A stretch of DNA of 64,000 nt, taken from contig NZ_BDDQ01000013.1 of NCBI RefSeq assembly GCF_002003465.1, forward strand, positions 62,001 to 126,000, in the 5' to 3' direction. The position numbers and the translations under genes were made by a program. The DNA comes from Caenibacillus caldisaponilyticus (GTDB lineage: Bacteria; Bacillota; Bacilli; Bacillales; Sporolactobacillaceae). The notes beneath the pieces were generated by a model, which worked only from the letters and a program-made list of their open reading frames with translations, was not told the origin of the DNA and did not search any database. Positions within the stretch are counted from its first letter, which is position 1; every line of letters begins with the position of its first letter. This document shows, one piece after another, positions 55,948 to 64,000 of this stretch.

Positions 55948-56226
55948 TTACCACCATCCGGGGCCGGGCGGCCCATAGCCGTACAGCCCCGGAGTAGGCC
56001 CATAACCGAACGGCTGGACATAAGCCGACGGGCCATACCAAACCGGCAGCGGCGGATACCCCCATCCCGGCGCTCCGTCGGGGGTTGGCGGATAGAGCGC
56101 TCCGTATCCGCTGCTCCAATAACCTTGGCGCTGTGAACCGATCGCCCCGACGATGACCAACAAGATGAACAACACGAGATAAAGGGTAAATTCGCGCTGC
56201 CACCTTTCCCTCTCTTTCGCATCCAA
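55948..56226 (-). CDS. Small membrane protein with a Gly/Tyr/Pro-rich tail
   Basis: A 92-residue protein with a polar start (MDAKERERWQREF), one membrane helix (TLYLVLFILLVIVGAIG, residues about 14-30) and a low-complexity tail rich in Gly, Tyr and Pro (YWSSGYGALYPPTPDGAPGWG... GPPGPGWW). The TTG start at 56226 has GGGGGGAT ahead; upstream ATGs at 56262 and 56274 do not. Spore coat proteins can look like this, but the family is not recognised. Confidence 0.6.
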   Translation of the reverse strand: MDAKERERWQREFTLYLVLFILLVIVGAIGSQRQGYWSSGYGALYPPTPDGAPGWGYPPLPVWYGPSAYVQPFGYGPTPGLYGYGPPGPGWW

Positions 56227-56620
56227 ACCGCATCCCCCCACATTATCCGTCCACCTTATCATATGCAAAAACACGCGCGATGTCGGGGCGCGGACCGTTC
56301 GATTTTTTTTTTGGCTCTATAATTGCAAAAAAAAACAGAATGACTGTGCGGGCCGCGATATGAATTACTGCAATGAAAACTTTTAAGCGCTGCCATTGCC
56401 CTGCATTTTTTTTCAGCCAATGACAAGCGGTTTACAATCTATCGATTTCCATAAGGTATACTGATATTTGGCAAGCGGATGCGAAAATTTTTACAATGGC
56501 GGAAACGATGGCGCCAATTCATGGTAAGCTAGTAAAAGGTATAAAGAAAGTGATGAAAGTTTCTCCAACCCTTATCTATTTCAAAGAAAGCCAATCCAAC
56601 CAGAACAGGAGGACGATTCG
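56227..56620. other. Divergent control region of the small protein gene and copC
   Basis: AT-rich, about 390 bases, with several A-runs (56302-56340) and the copC promoter at 56468-56497. No further gene and no recognisable CsoR/YcnK operator. Confidence 0.5.
56468..56497 (+). promoter_or_regulatory. Sigma-A promoter of copC-copD
   Basis: TTGGCA and TACAAT spaced by 18 bases, 124 bases before the copC GTG. Confidence 0.6.
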
Positions 56621-57208
56621 GTGTTTCGGAAAATCCGGAAGACACACGCGCATCCATTGATTTCGCGCGGTTTTTTTGGAAGATTATGCCGTTTGGCGGT
56701 GCTCTCGCTCGTGCTGTTCGCCGTGTTGAAGCCCGTCGGCGCCGATGCCCATTCCGAGCTTGTCGACAGCGAACCGAAAGAGGGAGCCTCCGTAGACTCG
56801 CCCGTAACAGAAATCGCGCTGCACTTTGGCGAGCCGGTCGAAAAGTTCATCACCATAACTTTGAAAGATGAAAACGGCCAAACGCATCCCATCCAACCGC
56901 CCGTGATCAAAGAAAAAAATGTGACGGTGACGCCAAAGGAACCGCTCGAAGACGGCCGCTACACCCTTAAATGGCGGTTAGTCAGCCTCGACGGCCACAC
57001 CGTCGGCGATCAATTAACTTTTTCCGTCGGCAGCGGCGCCGCTCCGAAAGATGAAGAGAGCGCGACCACAACGAAAGCAAAAACTGCGGAAAAAACGAAG
57101 GAACAAGCCGGGCAAGGCCGCACCGCACTTTTCGCAACGGCGTTTATCCTGCTTGCCGCGCTCGTCGCCATCGGCTTTTTCAGCGCGAGACGCAAAAAGA
57201 AAGCGTAG
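56621..57208 (+). CDS. copC: CopC domain copper-binding protein, membrane-anchored
   Basis: A 195-residue exported protein: basic N-terminus and signal segment (RLAVLSLVLFAVLKPVGADA), then the CopC domain AHSELVDSEPKEGASVDSPVTEIALHFGEPVEKF. The His after the signal cleavage and the later DGHTVGDQLTF motif are the copper ligands of the family. A Lys/Thr linker leads to a C-terminal membrane helix (LFATAFILLAALVAIGFF) with a basic tail. GTG start at 56621 after AGGAGG. It is followed after 12 bases by copD; B. subtilis YcnJ fuses both parts. Confidence 0.9.
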   Translation: MFRKIRKTHAHPLISRGFFGRLCRLAVLSLVLFAVLKPVGADAHSELVDSEPKEGASVDSPVTEIALHFGEPVEKFITITLKDENGQTHPIQPPVIKEKNVTVTPKEPLEDGRYTLKWRLVSLDGHTVGDQLTFSVGSGAAPKDEESATTTKAKTAEKTKEQAGQGRTALFATAFILLAALVAIGFFSARRKKKA

Positions 57209-57220
57209 AGGTGTTCGGTT

Positions 57221-58348
57221 TTGTTGTTCGTCATTTTATCGGAAATCCTGTTGTACATTTGCTTTGGCTTGCTGGGCGGCACCTTGATCTTATACAGCCT
57301 GCCGAAGGCGTTGCGTCCAGACATCGCCCTCCCGAAACCGCTCATCGTCGCCGCCGCGCTCGCTTCGGGAGGACTGTCGTTCGCGCCGGTGTTGTACCTC
57401 GTCGCGGTGTTGGCCAAAGATATGGGCTTATGGACGGCGCTCACCGGCGTTCTCTTCACCTTTGAAGTCGGCAAAGCGTGGTGGTTTACGGTGGCCGTCG
57501 CGCTGCTCCTCGCCGCTTTGGCTCATTTTAATCCACTCGAAAATGATCGCTTTTTATCAAAACTCGGCTTGTTTCTATTCGTCTTTCTCATCGCGGGATA
57601 CGCCAGGGCGAGCCATGCCGCCAGCCTGGAACCGGTTTACGGGTTTTTCGCCCACTTCTTTCATCTTTTGGCCGTTTCCGCATGGGGAGGCACGCTCCTG
57701 TGTGCGGCGTGGTTTGCGAAGAGCGATCGCCGTTGGCCCGCGTTTTTGCGCTGGTTTTCCCCTTTTGCGGCGGTGTGCGTCCTCGTCGCGCTCATTGCTG
57801 GGATAGCAACAATGGCGATCGACATCGCCAATCCCCTTGACCGTTCGCCGCACGCCACCCTTATACAGTATGAAAACGGCCTCGCGGTCAATTATGGACA
57901 AGCCTTGCTGATCAAACATTTGCTGATCATCCCGCTCCTTCTATACGCCGCCTTCAATGGCCTTTACGCCCGCCGCCTATACCGAAAAAATCACGAGAGG
58001 ATCCGTCCCGTGAAGTGGGCGCGCGCGGAGAGCGCGGTCCTCATGTCGATTTTTATCGTCACGGCGTTTATGGGACAACAGGCGCCGCCGCACGACGTCC
58101 GGCAGCTTTTGCGCACCGACGGGGCCAGCCCTTTATTTACCGCCGCTTATGGACAAGCGCCGGACGGCCGATTGCCCTTGACATTCGCCTTCACACCCAT
58201 GAGCGCGCTCTTTTTCGGGCTCGGCGGATTGTTTCTCATCTTTTTATGCTTGGCGCGGATCCGGCGGGAATCAGCCGGACTCTCGCTCGCCATGGCCGCG
58301 GGTTTTCTCGCCAGCGCCTACCTCGGTGTGATGGCCGGATTACAATAA
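57221..58348 (+). CDS. copD: CopD-like copper resistance membrane protein
   Basis: A 375-residue protein with about nine hydrophobic helices and the CopD signature: HAASLEPVYGFFAHFFHLLAVSAWGGTLLCAAWF followed by NYGQALLIKHLLIIPLLLYAAFNG. The family works with CopC in copper uptake or handling. TTG start at 57221 with GAGGTG upstream; the next TTG at 57224 is possible. Cotranscribed with copC (12-base gap). Confidence 0.88.
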   Translation: MLFVILSEILLYICFGLLGGTLILYSLPKALRPDIALPKPLIVAAALASGGLSFAPVLYLVAVLAKDMGLWTALTGVLFTFEVGKAWWFTVAVALLLAALAHFNPLENDRFLSKLGLFLFVFLIAGYARASHAASLEPVYGFFAHFFHLLAVSAWGGTLLCAAWFAKSDRRWPAFLRWFSPFAAVCVLVALIAGIATMAIDIANPLDRSPHATLIQYENGLAVNYGQALLIKHLLIIPLLLYAAFNGLYARRLYRKNHERIRPVKWARAESAVLMSIFIVTAFMGQQAPPHDVRQLLRTDGASPLFTAAYGQAPDGRLPLTFAFTPMSALFFGLGGLFLIFLCLARIRRESAGLSLAMAAGFLASAYLGVMAGLQ

Positions 58349-59412
<1,064 letters not shown>

Positions 59413-59549
59413 AGAAAAAAGGCCGGGCGCCGGAAACGGCGCGAATCCGGCAACGAGCGCCTTTCGTCGGCGCCGGCGGACCATACGAAAACGATTCGAA
59501 CGGCAACCGCAAGGGGCGGCCGTTACCGTAACACCGTCCCCGGACGCAC

Positions 59550-59581
59550 AAAAAATCGCCTCCGCTGCAACGCCGGAGGCG
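59550..59581 (-). terminator. Rho-independent terminator of the pterin dehydratase gene
   Basis: On the minus strand CGCCTCCG, a nine-base loop, CGGAGGCG, and then six U residues, back to back with the plus-strand terminator at 59585. Confidence 0.88.
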
Positions 59582-59584
59582 ACC

Positions 59585-59608
59585 AAGGGGGAATTCCCCC
59601 TTTTTTAT
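59585..59608 (+). terminator. Rho-independent terminator of fabL
   Basis: AAGGGGGAATTCCCCCTT hairpin and T residues on the plus strand. Confidence 0.9.
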
Positions 59609-59631
59609 TTTTTCATTGTGCCGCGACATGT

Positions 59632-59928
59632 TTACTCGATCATGGACCGGTAGATGTCATCGTATTTTTTAATGAGATCGACGTCCAAATCCGTAATGCC
59701 TTTCATGCGCCAGGACGTCAGCCTTAAGGTGACGACCTTATAATCGATGGCGATGAACGGATGATGATTGACCTGTTCGGACAGCTCGGCGATGGCTTGC
59801 ACGAAAGCGATCCCTTTCATGAAAGCGGGAAACCGGTATCTTTTTCTGAGCCAGCGTTCCTCCTCGATCGTCCAGCCGTCGAGCGGTTCAATCGCGCGCA
59901 TCGCCTCTTCCAGCGTCAATTTCCGCAA
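59632..59928 (-). CDS. phhB: Pterin-4a-carbinolamine dehydratase
   Basis: A 98-residue protein with the fold and active-site motif NHHPFIAIDYKVVTLRLTSWRMKGITDLDVDLIKKYD. The HHP motif, the late His and the Asp are the family's catalytic residues. It recycles tetrahydrobiopterin; in organisms without phenylalanine hydroxylase its role may be in molybdopterin or folate handling. The TTG start at 59928 follows GGGGAG; ATG 59958 would also be in frame but has a poorer site. Single gene. Confidence 0.88.
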   Translation of the reverse strand: MRKLTLEEAMRAIEPLDGWTIEEERWLRKRYRFPAFMKGIAFVQAIAELSEQVNHHPFIAIDYKVVTLRLTSWRMKGITDLDVDLIKKYDDIYRSMIE

Positions 59929-60088
59929 GTCCTTTTCTCCCCTTCCCTTTCCTATCATAAAAACCAGGCCAGAATGCCATCAACATCGCAACGCCACTTC
60001 AAGGTCGGATTCGCAAGGCGCAAACCCTCGCCCGCCATCTCCCGCTGTCCGGCCATGCCCGGACAGCCCGCCGAAAAAGGACGCCGGT

Positions 60089-60358
60089 TCACCGACGTCC
60101 TTGCGATTCGGCCATCAGCCTGTCGATTTGTTCGTGTAAATGGGCGATCGCATCGTTTAAATAGCGAACGGCTTGTTCGCGATCGGACAGTTTTAAATAA
60201 GCGTTGAGGACGCAATCCTCCAAAACGTCGTCACCGGAGGACTGAATCACTTCCAAGACGAGTCGGCCCGTTTTTTCCGGCGCTTGGTCCATGTGAATCG
60301 CCGTTCGAAACTCGCCGACAATTTCGGTCAGGACCTGCAGTCTCTCAAGCTGTCTCAC
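60089..60358 (-). CDS. Conserved-looking hypothetical helical protein
   Basis: An 89-residue acidic protein, probably all helical (RQLERLQVLTEIVGEFRTAI, then VLEVIQSSGDDVLEDCVLNAYLKLSDREQAVRYLNDAIAHLHEQIDRLM). The GTG start at 60358 follows GAAGGGGAAG. I do not recognise the family. It is alone on the minus strand between the dehydratase and sodC genes, and an AT-rich TATGAT-like element lies upstream. Confidence 0.6.
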   Translation of the reverse strand: MRQLERLQVLTEIVGEFRTAIHMDQAPEKTGRLVLEVIQSSGDDVLEDCVLNAYLKLSDREQAVRYLNDAIAHLHEQIDRLMAESQGRR

Positions 60359-60489
60359 GGTTCTTCCCCTTCATCCAAATGGTCTCTTCTTAAACTATAT
60401 CATAATTTTAAGGAGAGGGGGGAGGAACCAAACGGGCCGCGGACAACCATCATGGATGCGATGACGGCTCCAACCCAACGACGCGGTTT

Positions 60490-61131
60490 TTAGCGGACGG
60501 ATTTGATGACGCCGCAGATAATGCGATCGCCGGAGCCGCCCGTGGGATTGGTCTTCTGGTCATCGGGCTTGGCGTGAATGACCAAAGCGGTCCCGTCCGC
60601 ATCGATGAGCGCATTCTTTTTCCCTTTGGCCAACGTGACTCTCGGCGTGACAAACGTCGCATCGGCCATGCCGTCATGATTGACCACAAGATTCTTTAAA
60701 TCGCCCGCGTGCGGGCCCTTCGGATTTTCCAGGCCGTGTTCTTTGTAAAACGGATTGAAATGCTCGCCGGCGCTTAGGAATTTCGGCGGTTGACAGCTCC
60801 CTTTTTCATGGAAATGGATGCCGTGCAAGCCCGGGGCAAGCCCTTTCACTTTCACGTGCACGAGAACGCCTTTGTTGATCTCGACGAAATGGGCCTTGCC
60901 GACGGCTTGGCCTTTCGCGTTTCGCAACGTCGCCTCCGCTTTTAAATGTCGCGAGGCATGGGGCTGTCCGTTGTTTCCGTCAAACCCCGTTTTCGGTTCG
61001 TCCGCATGCACTTGGTCATGATCCGGCCACACCTCATCGCCCGCGGCCATCCCCCGTCCGCCATCGACCGTCAACAAAGCAGCGGCGGCAAACGCCAATC
61101 CCAACAATGAAAGCTTCACTTTTTTCAACAT
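60490..61131 (-). CDS. sodC: Cu/Zn superoxide dismutase, exported
   Basis: A 213-residue protein with a signal peptide (KVKLSLLGLAFAAAALLTVDG) and the SodC domain. Metal ligand motifs are complete: GIHFHEKGSCQPP (two copper His plus the disulfide Cys), GEHFNPFYKEHG (bridging His), GPHAGDLKN (zinc His), NHDGMA and IHAKPDD (copper His), and the second Cys in RIICGVIKS. This contrasts with B. subtilis YojM, which lacks one copper His. It removes superoxide outside the membrane. ATG 61131 after GGAGGGTTT. Confidence 0.92.
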   Translation of the reverse strand: MLKKVKLSLLGLAFAAAALLTVDGGRGMAAGDEVWPDHDQVHADEPKTGFDGNNGQPHASRHLKAEATLRNAKGQAVGKAHFVEINKGVLVHVKVKGLAPGLHGIHFHEKGSCQPPKFLSAGEHFNPFYKEHGLENPKGPHAGDLKNLVVNHDGMADATFVTPRVTLAKGKKNALIDADGTALVIHAKPDDQKTNPTGGSGDRIICGVIKSVR

Positions 61132-61266
61132 AAACCCTCCATCGCCATTTTTTCTTTTTAGTATGAGCGATGGAGGGAGTTCTCATGCCATCCCGGACGA
61201 TGGCCTCCAAAGGCCTTGAATCGGCATGTACGCGGCCTTCGCCATTTTCATATTGATCGATGCCTT

Positions 61267-61914
61267 TTATTCCTCGAACCAGCCGTTTTTGACCGCGAGG
61301 ATCGCCGCCTGCGTGCGGTCGTGCAGGCCGAGTTTGCTCAAAATGTTGCTGACGTGTGTTTTTACCGTTTTTTCGGTAATAAACAGCGCTTCCGCGATTT
61401 CTCTGTTGCCGCGGCCGCGGACGATCTCGCGGAGAACCTCCTTCTCTCTCGGCGTGAGCGCATTGAACCCGTCTTTTTCGGACGCTTCCCCCGCCTTCAG
61501 ATGGTTCAGCAACTGATTGGTCGCTTCCGGATGAAGCGGTTGCTCCCCGCGGTAGGCGGCACGGATGGCGGCGGCGAGTTCGTCGGGTTCCACATCCTTT
61601 AGAAGATAGCCGCTCGCCCCCGATTTCAGCGTGGTCACGACCGTTTCTTGATCGACAAAACTGGTCAACATAAGGATTTTGCTGTTCGGAAGTTCCCTTT
61701 TGATCCATGCGGTCGCCTCGGCGCCGCCCATGTCCGGCATGCGCACGTCCATTAAAATGACGTCGGGGCGAAGCGCGCGCGCCAATCGAACAGCTTCCTT
61801 TCCGCTCTTGGCTTCCCCCACGATTTCGATGTCTTTTTGTGTGCTGAGAAAAAATCGCAATCCTTTCAAGACGACGTGATCATCTGCAAGAAGCACCTTG
61901 ATCACGTCTATCAC
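61267..61914 (-). CDS. NarL/FixJ-type response regulator, partner of the GAF histidine kinase
   Basis: A 215-residue regulator. The receiver domain has the acidic pair in VLLADDHVVLKG, the phosphate-accepting Asp in DVILMDVRMPDMGG (about residue 57), and the Lys in SGYLLKDV. The C-terminal LuxR helix-turn-helix is ALTPREKEVLREIVRGRGNREIAEALFITEKTVKTHVSNILSKLGLHDR. The GTG start at 61914 overlaps the kinase stop (GTGA). Closest known pairs are B. subtilis YhcY/YhcZ and S. aureus AirSR; targets unknown. Confidence 0.93.
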   Translation of the reverse strand: MIDVIKVLLADDHVVLKGLRFFLSTQKDIEIVGEAKSGKEAVRLARALRPDVILMDVRMPDMGGAEATAWIKRELPNSKILMLTSFVDQETVVTTLKSGASGYLLKDVEPDELAAAIRAAYRGEQPLHPEATNQLLNHLKAGEASEKDGFNALTPREKEVLREIVRGRGNREIAEALFITEKTVKTHVSNILSKLGLHDRTQAAILAVKNGWFEE

Positions 61915-63497
61915 GCATCCTTCCCGGAATGGCCGAGGGGGACGCGGGCGGCGATCGTCGTCCCTCTCCCCGGCCCACTTTTTACGTAAAACGTTCCGTT
62001 CAATTGTTCAATGCGCTCGCGCATGCTTGAAAGCCCGAGCGTTCCGCCCGGCCGCTCGGCGCCGTCCACCGCAAAACCTTTCCCGGCATCCGTAATTTCC
62101 ACATAGATGTCGCGAGCGCCCGCTTCAATCACGACGCGGGCTTCCGCAACGCCGGCGTGTTTGCAGACGTTATTGAGCGCTTCCTGCATGACGCGCCACA
62201 AGGCTTCCCGATGCCTCGGCGGAATCCGCCCCTCCCCGCGGCTTTTGACCAATACAGTAAGCCCTAACTTGGCTCCGTAGGCCTTGATCGCTTCGGATAA
62301 CGGCTGGTCGCTCGGCAGCGGGCGCAGCTGCCAAATCAACGCCCGCATTTCCGCGAGCGCCTCCCTGGACAATTTTTGTATGTCCGCGAGCGCTTCGCGA
62401 AGCAAATCCGGCTGCTGATCGGCAAAGGACTGCGCCGCTTTGGCCGTCAAAGAGAGCGAAAATAATTTTTGGCTGACGGCGTCGTGCAAATCGCGAGCCA
62501 AGCGGTTGCGCTCCTCGCTGAGCTGCAGCTGGCGGCGCTTTTCATTGAGCTCTAAGTTTTCTATGGCAAGGGCGAGATGGGCGGCCAGCGCCATGAGCCC
62601 CGCCTCGTCGATGTCGGCAAATGACGGCGAAATTCGGATCGCCAGCCCGCCGATGCAAACGTTCCCCATATTGATCGGGAGCCAATAGAAACGGGCCGGC
62701 TTTCCGCCTTCGGCAAACGGCAGATCGCGAAATCCGGGAGGTCCCGCGTCTATGGCGATGGGTTCATGCGGCGGCAGGGTGTGGTGGACGATGCCGTCCC
62801 GGCATTCGGAGCGAAGGACGAAACGGCCGTCTTCCGCGCTGAAAAAAAGCACGTGTTCAAAATCGAACGCACGGGCGACGCTTTTGGCGGCGTGGGCGGG
62901 AAACGCGTTCCGGTCCGCCGCTTCCCAGATCGTCCGGACGGCGGCGTCGAGCTTGGCGAACGTTTTGGCGCGCCGCTTTTCCGCCTCGTACAGCTTCATT
63001 CGTTTGATCGCCGTGCCGATTTGATAAGCCACCGACTGCAAAAGGTTGAGTTCATCATCCGTAAACGTCTGTTTATGCGGCGAGGCGACGTTCAACACGC
63101 CGAAGCGCTCCCCTGAAGCGGCCAACGGCACGGTCGCGTGGTGGGTGATGCCCGCGGTGTCTCCGCTCTTCAGGCGGATGGCGTCGGCAAGCCGCTTGCA
63201 GTTGATGATATTGACGGCCTGTTTCAACGTTCCGGCCCAGTATTGGGAGAGGCAATGGCAGACGCCGGCACACATCGGCGCCTTTCCGTCGCGGGCGAGC
63301 GCCGGCGGCAAGTGAACGTCCGCCGCCAGCTCATAGCGCGACGGCGCCTCGGCGAGAAAAATCCAGCCGGCCTTCAGTCCGGTCACCTCGAGCAGCTTTT
63401 CCAGGACGAGCTGCAGCATATCGTGCAGGTCGTCCGAGCGGTTTAACGTTTCAGCGATCACCTTGAGGGTGTACAAGTCGTTCAGCTTGCGATCCAT
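61911..63497 (-). CDS. Histidine kinase with N-terminal GAF domain carrying a four-Cys cluster
   Basis: A 528-residue cytoplasmic kinase without membrane helices. The first GAF domain (about residues 10-170) contains MCAGVCHCLSQYW and later INCKRL (Cys 76, 80, 82 and 100). A second sensing domain lies at about 185-320. The kinase part has the HisKA_3 box RLARDLHDAVSQKLFSLS (about 335), and the ATPase motifs QEALNNVCKHAGVAEA and GLSSMRERI. It should phosphorylate the overlapping NarL-type regulator. The four-cysteine pattern resembles the Fe-S cluster of S. aureus AirS, so it may sense oxygen or oxidants; that is inference. Confidence 0.9.
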   Translation of the reverse strand: MDRKLNDLYTLKVIAETLNRSDDLHDMLQLVLEKLLEVTGLKAGWIFLAEAPSRYELAADVHLPPALARDGKAPMCAGVCHCLSQYWAGTLKQAVNIINCKRLADAIRLKSGDTAGITHHATVPLAASGERFGVLNVASPHKQTFTDDELNLLQSVAYQIGTAIKRMKLYEAEKRRAKTFAKLDAAVRTIWEAADRNAFPAHAAKSVARAFDFEHVLFFSAEDGRFVLRSECRDGIVHHTLPPHEPIAIDAGPPGFRDLPFAEGGKPARFYWLPINMGNVCIGGLAIRISPSFADIDEAGLMALAAHLALAIENLELNEKRRQLQLSEERNRLARDLHDAVSQKLFSLSLTAKAAQSFADQQPDLLREALADIQKLSREALAEMRALIWQLRPLPSDQPLSEAIKAYGAKLGLTVLVKSRGEGRIPPRHREALWRVMQEALNNVCKHAGVAEARVVIEAGARDIYVEITDAGKGFAVDGAERPGGTLGLSSMRERIEQLNGTFYVKSGPGRGTTIAARVPLGHSGKDA

Positions 63498-63565
63498 TGG
63501 CCATCACCCGCCGGAATAAGTAATCCGTGCATATTCTCCGCCGTGCCGCGCGCATGATCCTCCCC

Positions 63566-64000
63566 TCACATCTCATGCCGCGCTTGCAAACGCTCGATCC
63601 GCTGAAACCACTGGGTGGCGAAAAGCTTTTTGATCACCGGCGGGACGACGAAGAGTATGAAAAAAATGCGGAACATTTGATAGCTCGTGACGGTGGCGAG
63701 ATCCGCATGCGCTTCCTTCGCGAGAATCCCCATCTGGTCCATGCCGCCGGGCGCCATCGCAATAAAAGCCGTCAAATACGGCACGCCGTGCAAGCACGTC
63801 AGCACGAACGCAGCGATCATGGAAAAAACGATGAGGGAAAGGCCGGTCGCCGCCGCCGCAAGAAGCGCTTTGCCCTTCGCCCCGATTTGTCCCGGTTTAA
63901 GCATCAAGCCGAGATAAGCGCCCATGGTGATTTGGGCGGCGTTCAACAACGGCGCGGGCAAATCCGGAGCGGGCAGCCCCGCGATGACGAGGACGGCGGT
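63566..64000 (-). CDS. AbrB family membrane protein, cut by the right edge
   Basis: The last 144 codons are present; the frame stays open to the window edge, so the start lies outside. It has hydrophobic segments and the motif AAQITMGAYLGLMLKPG, then AFIAMAPGGMDQMGILAKEAHADLATVTSYQMFRIFFILFVVPPVI. The last block is the signature of AbrB/ammonia monooxygenase-like membrane proteins (PF05145). Function uncertain. It sits downstream of the two-component system on the same strand but is read toward it, so it is not part of that operon's start. Confidence 0.8.
   Translation of the reverse strand, partial: TAVLVIAGLPAPDLPAPLLNAAQITMGAYLGLMLKPGQIGAKGKALLAAAATGLSLIVFSMIAAFVLTCLHGVPYLTAFIAMAPGGMDQMGILAKEAHADLATVTSYQMFRIFFILFVVPPVIKKLFATQWFQRIERLQARHEM

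Overview
The window is chromosomal DNA of a spore-forming Bacillaceae-type Firmicute with fairly high GC content. Several neighbourhoods match Bacillus subtilis: yjbA next to fabF/fabH under FapR, addB-addA-sbcD-sbcC, yisL and asnO in one region, FabL as enoyl-ACP reductase, a YhcY/YhcZ-like two-component pair, and GTG/TTG starts behind strong AGGAGG-type ribosome binding sites. I cannot assign a genus from the sequence alone.

Left part (1-20 kb). FapR-controlled fabH-fabF on the minus strand is followed by a TrmH-like RNA methyltransferase and a proline-rich YppG-like protein. Next come a MIP18/SufT-type Fe-S assembly factor and the small YvrJ / DUF2922 / DUF1659 set, with a minor sigma factor about 4 kb away. 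HAD phosphatase, NifU-N and YitT genes fill the space between. A non-homologous end-joining locus follows: Ku, a stand-alone LigD-type ligase and a stand-alone LigD-type primase/polymerase with a DUF2512 membrane protein. asnO has a long upstream region with a possible structured RNA and a terminator. A PAS / degenerate GGDEF / EAL phosphodiesterase and yisL close this part.

Middle (20-44 kb). This holds ornithine aminotransferase (rocD), a membrane-anchored polysaccharide deacetylase, and a secreted multidomain protein broken by a frameshift. A drug-efflux MFS pump diverges from its TetR-family regulator, with two matching palindromes between them. A succinate-semialdehyde-type dehydrogenase and the 12 kb addB-addA-sbcD-sbcC double-strand-break repair operon follow.

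Accessory scar (about 44.1-47.0 kb). This short AT-richer island contains a decayed MobA/MobL plasmid relaxase, an unknown small membrane protein, and a decayed ISL3-family transposase with one recognisable end. It lies between addB and a sulfurtransferase gene.

Right part (47-64 kb). Mostly stress and housekeeping functions: sulfurtransferase, 3-methyladenine glycosylase, Dps, NhaC-type antiporter, TVP38-family protein, OsmC and an NCS2 permease. Then come CopC and CopD copper proteins, FabL, pterin dehydratase and a Cu/Zn superoxide dismutase with complete metal ligands. A two-component system whose GAF domain carries a four-cysteine cluster follows, and an AbrB-type membrane protein runs off the edge.

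Main themes are fatty acid synthesis control, DNA break repair by two routes (AddAB/SbcCD and NHEJ), and metal/redox stress. No CRISPR array, rRNA or tRNA was recognised.
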